From NCBI GenBank assembly GCA_012845835.1, contig JABAKD010000024.1:7157103-7221102 (forward strand): a stretch of DNA of 64,000 bases, given 5' to 3'. The translations under genes and the position numbers were made by a program. The notes beneath the pieces were generated by a model, which was not told where the DNA came from, did no database searches, and saw only the letters and a program-made list of their open reading frames with translations. Every line of letters begins with the position of its first letter. Positions within the stretch are counted from its first letter, which is position 1. Positions 1 through 10,533 of this stretch are shown here, in pieces. The stretch comes from Undaria pinnatifida (Eukaryota > Sar > Phaeophyceae > Laminariales > Alariaceae).

Positions 1-172
1 ATCACACACAGCTTGCAAGATGAGTTTCGACGAAATCTTCGATCTCACAGCTGGAGTGTATTTTCTTTTTTTTACAGTATATTGTAAAAATACAAATAAA
101 TACACTCCATCCAGCTGTGAGATCGAGGATTTTGTCGAAGCTCATCTTTGCAAGCTGTGTGTGATACTCAGA
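1..172. repeat. Large inverted repeat (R1 head-to-head, hairpin)
   Basis: Two arms of about 60-67 bases (1-59 and about 106-172) are inverted copies of each other with a short A/T-rich loop. Each arm is the head of a dispersed repeat, called R1 here, that begins with ACACTCCAGCTGTGAGATC and reads on to GCAAGCTGTGTGTGATACTC. R1 recurs as single copies near 2,685, 3,275, 27,430, 52,505 and 54,420. No coding potential is visible. Confidence 0.85.
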
Positions 173-198
173 CCGATTATTTTATAACATTATAGGCC

Positions 199-950
199 AT
201 TTCTTACGCAGTCGGATTTTTCAGTCGAAAACGGCCTTTTTCGACTGAAGCCCACATAGGGCTTTCTTACGCAGTCGAAAAAGGGCTTTTTCGACTTAAC
301 TTTTTTCGACTGAGAATTCCGACTGGCGGATCCAGTCGAAAAACTCAGTCGAAAAAGTTTTACACGTGTTTTTTGAACCGATCGCATCGCCCATCCCACC
401 ACCAAACACACGCCCACACGGCCACACGGCCACACACCCATACCAGGTACCACACTGCAGTATCATACAAGGCGCTAACGCTGGCTTGGCCATCCCTGCT
501 GTTGCTTCTCGCAGCAAGTCCGCGTGGCGCATTCCTAGTTCCGCTCGCCAGCAGCGTGTATCACACGACGGCAGCAGCAGCGCGCGGTCTCGATCCCATG
601 CTGCCAACAACGGCTGCGCCTGCTATAGCTTTGGCGGCTCTCGGCTGAGTGCAACTCTACGAACGTAGCTTTGGCGGCTTTCGGCTAAGCCCAAAGCCAC
701 CAACTTGCTGGGACGAAGGTTCGTCGAGCCGTTGCTCGCGGAGACAGCGCGAAGCACAGAGCTGCCAACCGATTTCGCCTGCTGTACAGCAGTACTCCCT
801 CACACCAACAGCCTCTAGGAAGAGCACAAAAACTATAAAATCAACTCGACTGAGGATAAGAAGCAGGACCAGAAGAATTCAGTCGAAAAAAAGTCCACAC
901 ACAGTCGAAAGGGCCGTTTTCGACTTGCGGAGTCCGACTGCATAAGAAAT
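199..950. mobile_element. Non-autonomous TIR element (N1) rich in TCGACTG
   Basis: The ends are imperfect inverted repeats of about 50 bases: ATTTCTTACGCAGTCGGA at 199 and its inverse ending at 950 (TCCGACTGCATAAGAAAT). The motif TCGACTG or its complement CAGTCGA is repeated many times within the first and last 130 bases, as expected for subterminal transposase-binding sites. The interior (about 370-830) has no convincing ORF. I could not identify a target-site duplication, so the superfamily is unassigned. Confidence 0.65.
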
Positions 951-2680
951 CGCTTAACATCATCTGTCGACGCAAAAGGTCAACCAACATTTTTAGTCTA
1001 CTTGTATGCTGATTTTATTTTCGGATCTTCCGCAATAATGGGACGATCACATATATCTTGGTCTAAGTATATCAATAGTATTTACCGTATATTTCGAGTA
1101 TTCATACCGGGTAGGTTACTCCACAACTGCCCGTGATTTAAATCATCTCGGAATGCAAAAAATATACAGTACGAGGTATTACAAAAAACAGTTCCACACA
1201 GTTTAGTAGTTGCATTTACCGTACTATTACTACAAAAAGGGCCAATGGGCCGCGAAAGCAACTGAGTTAAATCGACACACGACGCGTATGAAAATACGTG
1301 GAAGTGTGGTGCTCTATTTCTCCCACCCCATCCGCCGGAGGATGAAAAAAAAAAAATACGTGTAGGCTAATGAACAGGCTCGCCGTGTCGTGGACTGATT
1401 ATTTATGGTGTGTGGCGGATCCTAAACCCATGAACAATCGGATAATATTTCGTGCGGATCTATTTTCTTTGAACTAAAATCGTTCCTCTTGTGGTCCTCA
1501 GCTGTCCGGTTTCGATTTACTATTAATACACTGCAAATTCGCGATGCTGGCATGTATGATGCCGGGTACCAGGTACGATAATACAGCTTAATGCTACATG
1601 ACATCGCAACACACACTGCTACTGCTACTACTTCAGCAGCAGCCTACAGCAAGCAGTACAACAGCGTATTTACCCTCTCTCTGCTCTCACGGCCGCAGCA
1701 CCTATAATAGCACTACTCTTCTATCGGGTACCTGGCTGCACTCAGCAGGATAGGCATACATACTGCACATCTTCTCTGGGCATCAACACAGGCCACTCCT
1801 CCATCACCACAACAGGAACATCGACCAGCACAACTAGCGTGATGGAACACATCGTGCCTCAGGTACGGCATGCTTACACCACAAGTACTTAATATATCAT
1901 ACCCCTTGCTGAAGGTTGTTTGGTCTGCGTCTACATCTATCTACAGTAGTGCATGCTGCTTTGATACTGCCCCTCGCTAAAAACGAGTTCAGTTATATTA
2001 CACGTACATACACACGGTACAGCACTTCAGTAGTAGCAGTAGTAGTGTACGAAATAGTGGTGGTGGCGGTATAGTAGTTGTAGAGGTGTAGTAATTGACA
2101 GTAGTTATACTATTAATAACTAGTAGTACAGGACGACTTGCCATACAAAACAGGACTTGCCTCTCTCTGCTTACCTGGGCAAAAAAGTAATGCTGGCGCG
2201 TAGCATGGGTTTCAAGAGGTGCGTCCTACATTTAATTTCAGTATAACAGCTCCCTCTCGAAGTCCTTGCTTTCCTGCAAATGTCACAGCTTGCCTCTCTT
2301 TCTTTGTTGATGCCGCCTGTTTCTCATCGTTCAGACAACCGTTATCATCGTGTACCGTAGCTGGTATGTATACATCCGTTCCACCCCCAGGCCCCAGGCT
2401 GGCTTCTTGTGAAACGCAGTCCATCCGTGAGAAACAAACAACGAACAACGTGTTTTTCTGCTGTTTCGTTTTGGCTCATCTATCTAGATGAAAATAACTG
2501 TTTTATTTTGATTGCAAGTGCTACTCGTACTTGTACTGCTTCAAACAATGATACTAGTAAATTAAAGCTGAGTACCATCGTGGTTGTCGCTGATTCGATC
2601 ATATTCTCTGCTCTACAAGCATGCGGCGTGCACTCTTAATGCAGATTAAAGGCCGCGTAGTATTAATGATAGTATTATAA
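951..2680. other. Non-coding stretch, no gene recognised
   Basis: Only short ORFs without recognisable domains are seen. The stretch contains one SINE-like repeat (1251-1356, listed separately) and scattered short CAG/GTA-type runs. I see nothing else that I can support. Confidence 0.5.
1251..1356 (+). repeat. SINE-like dispersed repeat with poly(A) tail (S2)
   Basis: A block of about 106 bases starts CGCGAAAGCAACTGAGTTAA and ends in CCATCCGCCGGAGGAT followed by a run of A. The same block recurs at 4221-4338 and about 34,088-34,177 in the same orientation, and at about 3388-3500 inverted. A fixed 3' end followed by poly(A) suggests a retroposon copied by an A-tail-dependent LINE. No pol III boxes are obvious. 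Confidence 0.6.
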
Positions 2681-2785
2681 GAATTAAAATACACTCCAGC
2701 TGTGAGATAAAATATTATGTCGAAAATCATCTTTGCAAGCTGTGTGTGATACTCCGATCGCGCGTATTACGGGTTGTGTGTATCA
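2681..2785 (+). repeat. R1 repeat, partial copy
   Basis: This matches the first 100 bases or so of R1 (ACACTCCAGCTGTGAGATA to the GATCGCGCGTATTACGGG motif) and then diverges. Confidence 0.75.
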
Positions 2786-3269
2786 TTGTATCAGGTACCA
2801 GCCGCAGTGTGAAATACAGCAGCAGCAGCAGCAGTCCGTAACATACAGAAACTGCAAATAAATTCGCAACTTTTGCCGTTGATCTTCCCGCTGGAAATGG
2901 TAATTTACCGCCATTCTGCCGCCCCACGGCTAGTTATCATACCCACGCAGGCGTCTCGGCTCTCCGTCCGCTGTATACGTCCGTGGGGCTACAAATTAAA
3001 AGAGAGATCGATTTAAGAGAAACACCCAATCGAATGCGGCCGGTCCAGGTCATAAAGCGCCTTGGCACTTGGCACAGGGTATTCTGCAAGCCATTATTGT
3101 ACATACTTCGAGGTATTACATACCAGGTACAACAGCAGTATCGTACCCTCCGGTATAGACCATAGTCTATACCTGTTCGAAACTTGATGAGGTCTACAAT
3201 AATTGCGTTATACTTCGAAGTACATGGAATAGGAGATAATACTCTGTATAGTCTATACGAATCGTAAAA

Positions 3270-3960
3270 ATAAAAATACACTCCAGCTGTGATATCGAAG
3301 ATTTTGTCGAAACTCATCTTTTTTTTGCAAGCTGTGTGTGATACTCCGATCGCGCGTATTACTGGGTGTGGGTCCTCATTATATTTATATATCCTCTGGC
3401 GGATGTTTAAAAATAAAGCTCAAGCTCACCACACTTCCACGTATTTTCATTCGCGTCGTGTGTCGATGTTACTTTCGCAACACAACACTAGCTGGCGCAT
3501 CCTTCGGATCCCACTATTGTAGCGAATTTTGTCCTCATTAAGGATATAGGTCGGTGACTTCCTTTGGCACTACAGTGTAGCTTGTGCCAGGGTCAACAGG
3601 GTGATGTTAGTCAGTCTGTGCGTGGAAACTAAATAAACCCGTTTTTGAGGGGGACAAAATCTGACAGCTGTGGAAGGAAATGCATCAATCAGTTTATCAA
3701 GTGTATCCTGTCAATCGTATGTTAACCAGTGAGAGGGGGGCGAAAATTTTTAGAACGTGGGGGCCTGGGTTTGAACAAGAGGGAGCCGGGGGAGGGGGGG
3801 GGGGGGAGGGTCGGGCAACTCAATCTGTGAGCGGAAACTATAAATCTGACGGTTGGTTCTGGAAGGAATGCATCAGTCTATCGCAAATGTCCTGTAAGTC
3901 GTACAACTAGTACGTAGTAGTGAGGAGAGGGCGGAGTGTTCGAAGGTTATAATCTACCAG
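3270..3960 (+). repeat. R1 composite repeat copy with G-rich tail
   Basis: The R1 head at 3275-3360 is interrupted by an inverted S2 repeat (3388-3500). The usual R1 body follows: TCATTAAGGATATAGGTCGG, then CAGTCTGTGCGTGGAAACTA and a poly-G run at about 3793-3807. The same order of blocks is found at 27.4-28.2 kb and 52.5-55.6 kb. No coding capacity is apparent. Confidence 0.7.
3388..3500 (-). repeat. S2 SINE-like repeat, inverted copy
   Basis: This is the reverse complement of the 1251-1356 block: ATCCTCTGGCGGATG at the left, and ATTCGCGTCGTGTGTCGATG and TTCGCAACAC toward the right. It lies inside the R1 copy, so it inserted later than R1. Confidence 0.65.
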
Positions 3961-4194
3961 ATTCTTCTATTGTCTATCAATATAAGAAGAGCCATCTCAT
4001 TTTTTTTTTCTTTTTTTTATCCTCCTGGGGATCCGGGTAAAAAAAGCCCATACACTTTCGTTTGTGTACCAGTTTTCCATCTCATCTTTAGACTACTCGA
4101 CGATCGTACACATGCAGAATTCAGCTTGCGCTGCCGGGGTTGTAACGAGGACCAATGATAGGGATAGCTTACGCTATACCTACAATGGGACTCG

Positions 4195-4338
4195 AAGGGT
4201 GCGCCAGCTAGCGTTGGGCTGCGAAAGCAACTGAGTTAAATCGACACACGACGCGTATGAAAATACGCGGAAGTGTGGTGAGCTAAAGCTTTATTTTTCC
4301 CCATCCGCCGGAGGATAAAAAAAAAAAAAAAAAAAAAA
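4195..4338 (+). repeat. S2 SINE-like repeat with long poly(A)
   Basis: The same block as at 1251, here ending in an uninterrupted run of about 20 A. The shared sequence extends slightly upstream (GGTGCGCCAGCTAGCGTTGG). Confidence 0.65.
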
Positions 4339-5589
4339 TCAGCAGGTATACCGGCACGGTTTTAAGCATTCCTGTGACACCTACTGATATTACTGCTGGT
4401 ATGTACTTGTATACCTTATTATACGTGCCTATACGTGATGGCTGATGATGCCACTGGATGTTCGTGATATAGTCCGTGGAGATTTTTCTTTCCATTTTTT
4501 CCCCAGCACCAAGGGACAGTTTTCTCCAGAAGAACCAATTGCTCCTCCGTTGGGTTGGCTCCGGGTTCGTTAATTGCCTGCTCTCGTACAGGATTACGCG
4601 GCGCAGCCACCCGTCGCGTCTGGATTGAACAGGTCGCCGAGGGCGTTGTACCTCGATTCGAATTGAGGGTGTACACGTAGGTTCAACATCACTGCCTCTG
4701 GTATTCCGAACGAAAAGGGTATATGATGGCGCAAATCCGGTCACCCCGGTCCCGTATGAGGTTATCCTCGAGCCTCGTATAGTCTAGACCTAATAGGTTA
4801 GTTTCGTGATTTCGAGCCCCACCGAGTGCATACTCGTATAACTTCGTTGGGACTTTTTCTTGTGCACAAATTGACTTGCGGAAAGGGCGAGAGCGTGAGT
4901 TAGCAACACTCGATGAAAAATCGACGAGCAGCGGGATTGCTGAACCCTATGCACTATAAAAAATGAAGGCAAGAACAGGGGGGAAAAAGGGACCACACCT
5001 GTGACACGGTCTGTCCAGAAGAAGCTGGAAAGAAAGCAGAAGTAAGTGTGACAAAAATAAAAAATGATAGCGGAGAGTTTATCATGTTGTTGTTGTTGTT
5101 GTTGTTTTCGACACGCTTGTGGGCTTATGGGTATTGTGGGCTTATTCTCGATGAGCTTTGTGGGTTTGAGGGTGTTGTGGGCATATTCTCGACGAGCTTG
5201 TCGGTTCGTGCGGCACGAACGAAAAGGGTATATTATATGTGCGGCGGTACCAGCTCCACTATTTTTATCGGTAAAATTGAAGTTCAAAACTCACAGCTGA
5301 CGTTTTCCAATTTTTCAAAGAAGGAAAAATGGTCGTTTCGTATCGCCGCGCTGTCGATTATTGGACAGATAGATGACAGATGACAGATGACGGGGTTCAG
5401 CAGCAAGCAGGTCTTCAACGGCAGTGTTTCTCAGTTCTGGTACGTTGGTACGATGTTTTGACAACTCGGAAAAAGCACGAGCAGAGGAACCCAGTTTTGG
5501 TGGCGGTGAAACACACGTTGCCGCACCTGCCTCGACCAACTATCAAGGTCTTACAGGGAAACCAGTTCGAAGAAAGGTGTCTGTTATTT
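4339..5589. other. No gene recognised; two long minus-strand ORFs of unknown value
   Basis: Minus-strand frames 4283-4744 (153 codons) and 4790-5287 (165 codons) are open but show no domain. The first runs into the poly(A) of the adjacent S2 repeat and the second includes a short (GTT)n tract at about 5087-5106. A weak minisatellite built on GAGCTTGTGGGCTTAT-like units lies at 5110-5205. I treat the ORFs as chance. Confidence 0.4.
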
Positions 5590-6030
5590 ATATAAATATT
5601 TCAAGGACGTCAGCCGTGAGTTCGACGAATTTCGGGTCAATACTAATATTTTCAAGCTGCGTTGTTGGTACTTGTATAGTCTATACTATTTGGGTGAGTT
5701 TTTTTCTTGATGGGAGGGTTCCTATTATATTGTTTCAAAAAATATAGACTAAATGAACATATTTTGTTTTTCTCCACTATTATTACTGATTAGACTAATG
5801 CTTGGGTTTGGTATTTTTTTAAAATATTTAGTCAAGGACATCAGCCGTGAGTTCGACGAATTTCGGGTCAATACTCATAATCTTAATATTTGCAAGCTGC
5901 GTTGTTGGTACTTGCAATACTGTAATATACAATGTGGATGAGTTTTTCAAATGAATGGGAGGGTTCCTTTTCTCTCGTTATTAAAAAAATATATGCAGTC
6001 TCGTATATCTTTTGGTTTTTCTCCACTACA
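5590..6030. repeat. Diverged tandem duplication, about 231-bp period
   Basis: The block starting near 5600 (AGCCGTGAGTTCGACGAATT ... AAGCTGCGTTGTTGGTACTT ... GGGAGGGTTCCT) repeats near 5831 in the same order with substitutions and small indels. Both copies contain GTATAGTCTATAC-like palindromic A/T-rich spacers. No coding potential is evident. Confidence 0.8.
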
Positions 6031-6480
6031 GTCTAATGGTTGTGTGTAGTTACTTTAACTTTTTAAGGGGTGAATTTTGAGCTAGATCTAGCATCATAGC
6101 TTTTGATATGAAATTAATTACTGTAGTTTCCAATATGCTGCTCTATCATATGTAGTCTATGGTAAGTGGTTTATTTTGTTTTTTCTTCGCTGTAGTATCG
6201 GAAGGAGTATGTATGTACGAATACTCGTATACAGTATTACTGCTGTATGTAGTCATCTAATATGTCAATATTATTACGGCATTCGAGGATAAAAGTCGGC
6301 TATTTTGCGGATGGATGGATGGCTTGGTCAGGGTTATTGGTACTTGTGGTTAAGTGCGTAGGTCAGTTTTCTCTACCTGGGGGGGGTCTTGTTTTTTTTT
6401 TTGAACTAAAATGGCGGGTTTTGGTATGCATCGGGAGTACAAGGACGGTAGTAGTGATGTACGAAGTGATGTAATAGATA

Positions 6481-6691
6481 TAATGTAAAAGTCCCACCCT
6501 GAAAAAAACAAAAAAACTGTGAGACTCGAATCCATGGTCCCACATTGATACGCTGTCACCCCAACATTTTAACTGCAGATATCATGTACAAGTCCCGCCC
6601 TAGAAAAAAAAAAGAAAAAAACATTTTGTGAGACTCGAACCAACGGTCTCAAATTGATACGCTGTTACCCCAACATTTAAACTACAGACAG
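6481..6691 (-). repeat. Tandem pair of tRNA-like repeats
   Basis: Two units of about 105 bases lie in tandem. On the minus strand each contains an A-box-like segment (TAGTTTAAATGTTGGGG) and a B-box-like segment (GGTTCGAGTCTCAC), about 30 bases apart, followed by an A/T-rich run. The spacing resembles a pol III type 2 promoter, but the acceptor and anticodon stems do not pair, so this is a tRNA-derived repeat and not a functional tRNA. Confidence 0.5.
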
Positions 6692-6826
6692 CATGTACGC
6701 GTGACGATAAATTATGTTTTTATAAATGACCCTATATCCGCTCTCAATATTTCGGTTTAATCCAGTACGAAAGATTTTTGTTTACAACAGTACCTGATCG
6801 CACTAAATATTTTACCTCCGTATGCA

Positions 6827-7248
6827 TGGAGCCTGGCCTCTCACGGATCCTGGTGTCGAAGTGGAGAGGGCGGTCCCGGAGATCTTGTGCTCGTCTCGGA
6901 GCTGGCGTCGGAGCGGAGAGGGCGTTGCGAAGCTGAAGTCGAAGCGAAGAGGGCGTCGCGGTGCTGAGGTGCCTTGACGATCGCCTTCACAGCGGGCACA
7001 CGCTGAAACCTTTCCTTTTTAGATGTAGCAAGGAGATGCTAAAGCTAGACTGGCGGTTGCCTTATGCCCTCTCGTCATACGGCGGGATTATCTTTCGGTG
7101 GCTGACCTTCCGGGGTTGGGTCAACGCCGTCTATGACGGGTGACACCGCTCGCGACCCGGGAATGTGTATTTCCTGACCGGTGACGTGTCTCTTTCGCGC
7201 ATGCGTGTACGAGATCTACGATAGGTATCTACGACCCTGTCTTCCACA
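6827..7248 (-). repeat. 3' LTR of gypsy A
   Basis: It begins TGGAGCCTGGCCTCTCACGG and ends CCCTGTCTTCCACA as read on the plus strand. It is a near match to 14,424-14,841, differing by scattered substitutions and a few indels, which indicates an insertion that is not very recent. Confidence 0.92.
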
Positions 7249-7260
7249 CCACCCCCCTCT
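7249..7260 (-). other. Polypurine tract of gypsy A
   Basis: The minus strand reads AGAGGGGGGTGG immediately before the start of the 3' LTR, the expected position of the plus-strand primer. Confidence 0.75.
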
Positions 7261-8401
7261 GTATTCGATGCAGGCCCATCTTAGCTAGAGATGGTATTGC
7301 AGCGTTCATCGGGAGGATGACAAATTTAGGGAATGGGGTGTCGATTTATTGGATCGAGACACAGCAGCTGTTATATGCGTGCCTCCACTCCTTATAACTG
7401 GCGTGTTTAGTAAACACAGGTGTGAAACACCCGTCCAGCGAAGATGCTTAAATTTTCGAGCTTGCATGCTGACAGCGTATACTGAAGTTGTATGGGGTTT
7501 CCAAATATTTTCTCAACGTACGTATTCCGTGTGACCACACGTACTGGTGCGCCCCTCGTGGTTGCTGTTCTGGGAACCACGGGCAGCGAAATTGTTTCGT
7601 GATTTCTTTCTTGTAGCGGGTCCGCCTAGATATTCTCATTCGGAGTCGGCTCGGTTGATCTAGGTGCATCAACGTGTGACTTCGTTTTTGGTGGGGCGGA
7701 GTCGCGTGGGTCTCACTCCCAGTATGTGCTTAGTGGTTGAACAATTTTGTGGCTTGACGGTGGTGTGGCTGCTTGGTCCCGTTTGGAACGGAGTGTCGGG
7801 CCCGGACATGAAGTGTCACGCTTCTTACAGCCTCTCCCCGTTGGGTAACACAATTTTCTTCGCGTCTTCTTGCTCCGGCTATTCCCACCGGATTACCGGG
7901 TAGAGTGCCCGTCAGATCATGGTAGGCACTAGTGTGTACTGCCATGTCTGCTGGTGCTACTCTCATCACCGGTGTTGACTCTGGTGCTTACAGCTGAGTC
8001 AACTGTGTTCCAACCTGTTTGTTATTCGATTACGCCGCGGAGCATCTGAGAATCTATTTGCGCTGTCTCAATTCGTGCTCGTCCACGCCTACTGTACGCT
8101 TTCCATTTCCCGAGAGAAGGGAGGGGGGGCGAAGAAGGTGGGGTTATTGCGAGTCGCAAACCCTTTTGGACTCGGTATGCGGCGATCAATTCGTGACATT
8201 GGGGTATTTCGTCCGCGCCATACTCGAGGTCGGATTCAGGGCCGTATCCTCGGAGTCTTAGGCGGTACGTTTAGTTGTGGGGGCTTTGTCTGCCAGGTCC
8301 CCGTTTATGATCTACTATCCTGTCTACGAAGTAGGACTCAATTTTGGGTTGAGCTGCGTCTGGATGGTCCAACTCGGGTAGGGGATTAGGCTCCCTTAAA
8401 A
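7261..8401 (-). other. Gypsy A region between integrase and 3' LTR
   Basis: About 1.1 kb lies downstream of the integrase stop. Only short ORFs are present (for example minus 7448-7672 and 7730-7969) and none looks like an envelope or a known accessory gene. Confidence 0.45.
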
Positions 8402-9220
8402 TCAATTCCGCCAGCTTCTCAAATTGAGGTGCGGGTGGTGTCTCCCGCTGATGGTAGGGCGTTTTATATGGGCGAGGTGGACTGACACCTGTCGGGTGTC
8501 GTTCGTGAGTCGTACTCTATACACCACTGGTGATAATTGTGAGCAGACGACATACGGTCCTCGCCATGGAAATAGCAGTTTCGGGTTGGGCTCATCCGAA
8601 TCCTGGTAAGGTCTGTACACGAGTACTTCCTGTCCAGGTTTGAACACCGGGTACGGTTTAAGTTTGCTATTTTGTTCTACCTGTTTGTCTGCACGCTCGG
8701 TTAAGTTTCGGCGTGCGAGCTCGAAAGCGATTTGCAAATTGTCCCGTGTGTTTTGTGCGAGTTCCTCGGTGTCTGCTGTTCTTCCTACATGAGGAATACC
8801 GAGAATTATATTGACTGGGAGTCGGGGTTGTCGTCCGAACATTAAGAAGAATGGTGTCTTATGCATCGTTGCACTAAAACTAGTGTTGGGCGCTAGCTGT
8901 ACAAACTGCAAGAGAGTGGCCCAGTTGCTTTGATCTATTGCACTGTGCATTGCTAACATGCTGTGCATCGTTGAGTGCACCTGTTCGGGCACTGAATTAC
9001 CGTGCGGCCGGTACGGCGTTGTGCGGGTCTTTTTGTATCCGAGTATTTGATGCAGCTGGTATATAACCTTATTCACGAATTCGGGGCCTTGGTCGCTATA
9101 CAAGGTTTCTGTTGGGCCGAAAATGCTGATTATTGTCTCGATTATGGCATTGGCTACTGTTCCGGCCGTTTTATTACGTGCCGGCAACAGTACCTCAAAC
9201 CTCGTCAGGTGGTCCATCAT
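8402..9220 (-). CDS. pol: Gypsy A integrase catalytic core and C-terminus
   Basis: This 272-codon open frame is the bulk of a retroviral-type integrase, which joins element cDNA to host DNA in the nucleus. The second catalytic Asp is in YSDQGPEF, and the Glu is in the segment after YRPHGNSVPEQ. The first Asp (ISVDLVEY) lies upstream of an in-frame TAA at about 9225-9230, so the domain is broken there. The MFGRQPRLP motif and a basic C-terminal part with FPWRGPYVV, a GPY-type signature, follow. The downstream end at 8402 matches the usual end of pol. The start used here is only the first Met after the stop. Confidence 0.9.
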   Translation of the reverse strand: MMDHLTRFEVLLPARNKTAGTVANAIIETIISIFGPTETLYSDQGPEFVNKVIYQLHQILGYKKTRTTPYRPHGNSVPEQVHSTMHSMLAMHSAIDQSNWATLLQFVQLAPNTSFSATMHKTPFFLMFGRQPRLPVNIILGIPHVGRTADTEELAQNTRDNLQIAFELARRNLTERADKQVEQNSKLKPYPVFKPGQEVLVYRPYQDSDEPNPKLLFPWRGPYVVCSQLSPVVYRVRLTNDTRQVSVHLAHIKRPTISGRHHPHLNLRSWRN

Positions 9221-9284
9221 CGAGAGAACTTATTTACATTCGATACCTGCAGCTGAAGTTGGTACCGATTTGTACTCTACTAAG

Positions 9285-9629
9285 TCAACCGATATTCGTT
9301 GAAAAGGCCGCTCGACAGGTAATTGGCCCGTCGGGAGTTTGGGTCTGTTGTGTGGTGTTTTTCGTCGTTGACAAGCTTAGCACTTTTCGCACCATTCTCG
9401 TACGTCGCGGCTGATGGTGGGCCACCGATATTTTCTGGCGTATTTTTTCATAAGTCGGGCGAAATGCGAGGTGTCCTCCGGATAGAACGTGATTGTGGTA
9501 GGCGTGCAGAATTAACCCAACAAGGGCCTCTGGTACTTCGAGTTGATCGCGGAAGGTACTTCGTTTTCGAAGATATCTCGGAAGGTACGATCTAAACAAC
9601 AGCCCGTCCTGCACTGAATAGTAAGACAT
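9285..9629 (-). pseudogene. pol: Gypsy A integrase zinc-binding N-terminus (frameshifted)
   Basis: The frame contains the His half of the HHCC integrase zinc finger (AYHNHVLSGGHLAFRPTYEK). Its Cys half (EWCEKC and the following Cys) is found in another frame just downstream, so a frameshift lies near 9430-9450. It overlaps the end of the RNase H frame (9512-10,519), from which it is separated by frame. Confidence 0.75.
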
Positions 9630-10519
9630 GTTGTTTTCGTTTCTTTCTCGGGTAATGGTGCGTCTGCGTGTTGTATGTAATCGATGTACCGTCCGTACTC
9701 TGATGTTTGTGCTGAGCGGAGTTTTTCTTGCTCGACGGACATGAAAACATTTGTCGCGCTCACGAATACTGATTTCACACTAAAGAGCTCTTTATCGCTT
9801 CGTCCGGATTCTAGGCTAGCCAGCTTGTCAGCGGAGATCTGATATGGTCGGGGAACACGGACTGTTTGTAGCTTGGGGTCATCTGGTAGATTGCGGCAAA
9901 TGGGCGCGAGGGACGGCACAGCTACTTCTTGCTGGTGCTCGAACGCAAACATTCGTGAAAGCGTGTCCGGTACGACGTGTAGTTTGCCTGGTTTGTGTTG
10001 GACGATGAAGTCAAAAGACTGCAATGCTATTGGCCAGCGTGTTACCATGTTCGATGTATCTTGCATTGAGTATAGGTATCGCAGGGCCGTGTGATCTGTC
10101 ACACACACAAAATGTCGTCCCCAAAAATAAGGTCTCCAGTGCTGGTTGGCCAAGACCACAGCATAACATTCTTTGAGCGTAGCAGAGTAGTGGCGCTGGC
10201 TGTCGTTAAAGCATTGACTAAAGTATGCGATTATTACGAGGTCATCGCCTTTCTGCTGGGCGAGGAATGCACCTGCGCCTGCTTCTGAGGCATCAACGTG
10301 TATCGCAAAATCGTTAGGAAAATCGGGAAATTGAAGTACGGGCGCCTGAGTAAGCAATTGTTTCGCTGTTGCGTACGCCTGATCGTGTTCTTGTCTCCAA
10401 CATTTAGCGACTTCTTTGCCGGCCTCTTTTTTCGTGAGGTCTACCAGGGGTGCTATGATACCGGCTAAGTTAGGTATAAACTTGCGTACAAAGTTAACCA
10501 TTCCTAGTACTGACCGCAA
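9512..10519 (-). CDS. pol: Gypsy A RT thumb and RNase H domain
   Basis: This 335-codon frame starts in the RT thumb/connection (RSVLGMVNFVRKFIPN). It continues through RNase H, with the acidic residues in AIHVDASEAGAGAFLAQQ, LKECYAVV and CVTDHTALRYL, and then KPGKLHVVPDTLSRM. RNase H removes the RNA strand of the RNA:DNA hybrid during reverse transcription. The C-terminal 100 residues are the linker toward integrase. The preceding palm fragment is in another frame, with the break near 10,530-10,550. Confidence 0.9.
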   Translation of the reverse strand: MRSVLGMVNFVRKFIPNLAGIIAPLVDLTKKEAGKEVAKCWRQEHDQAYATAKQLLTQAPVLQFPDFPNDFAIHVDASEAGAGAFLAQQKGDDLVIIAYFSQCFNDSQRHYSATLKECYAVVLANQHWRPYFWGRHFVCVTDHTALRYLYSMQDTSNMVTRWPIALQSFDFIVQHKPGKLHVVPDTLSRMFAFEHQQEVAVPSLAPICRNLPDDPKLQTVRVPRPYQISADKLASLESGRSDKELFSVKSVFVSATNVFMSVEQEKLRSAQTSEYGRYIDYIQHADAPLPEKETKTTCLTIQCRTGCCLDRTFRDIFENEVPSAINSKYQRPLLG

Positions 10520-10533
10520 CTCCTTGATGGTTT

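Noticed and set aside
2937-3317. 126-codon minus ORF beside R1
   Set aside because: It overlaps the R1 repeat head, has no domain, and is not preserved in other R1 copies.
4283-4744. 153-codon minus ORF as a gene
   Set aside because: Its C-terminus is translated poly(A) of an S2 repeat and no family features are visible.
7261-8401. Envelope-like gene in gypsy A
   Set aside because: No ORF long enough, and no signal peptide or transmembrane pattern.
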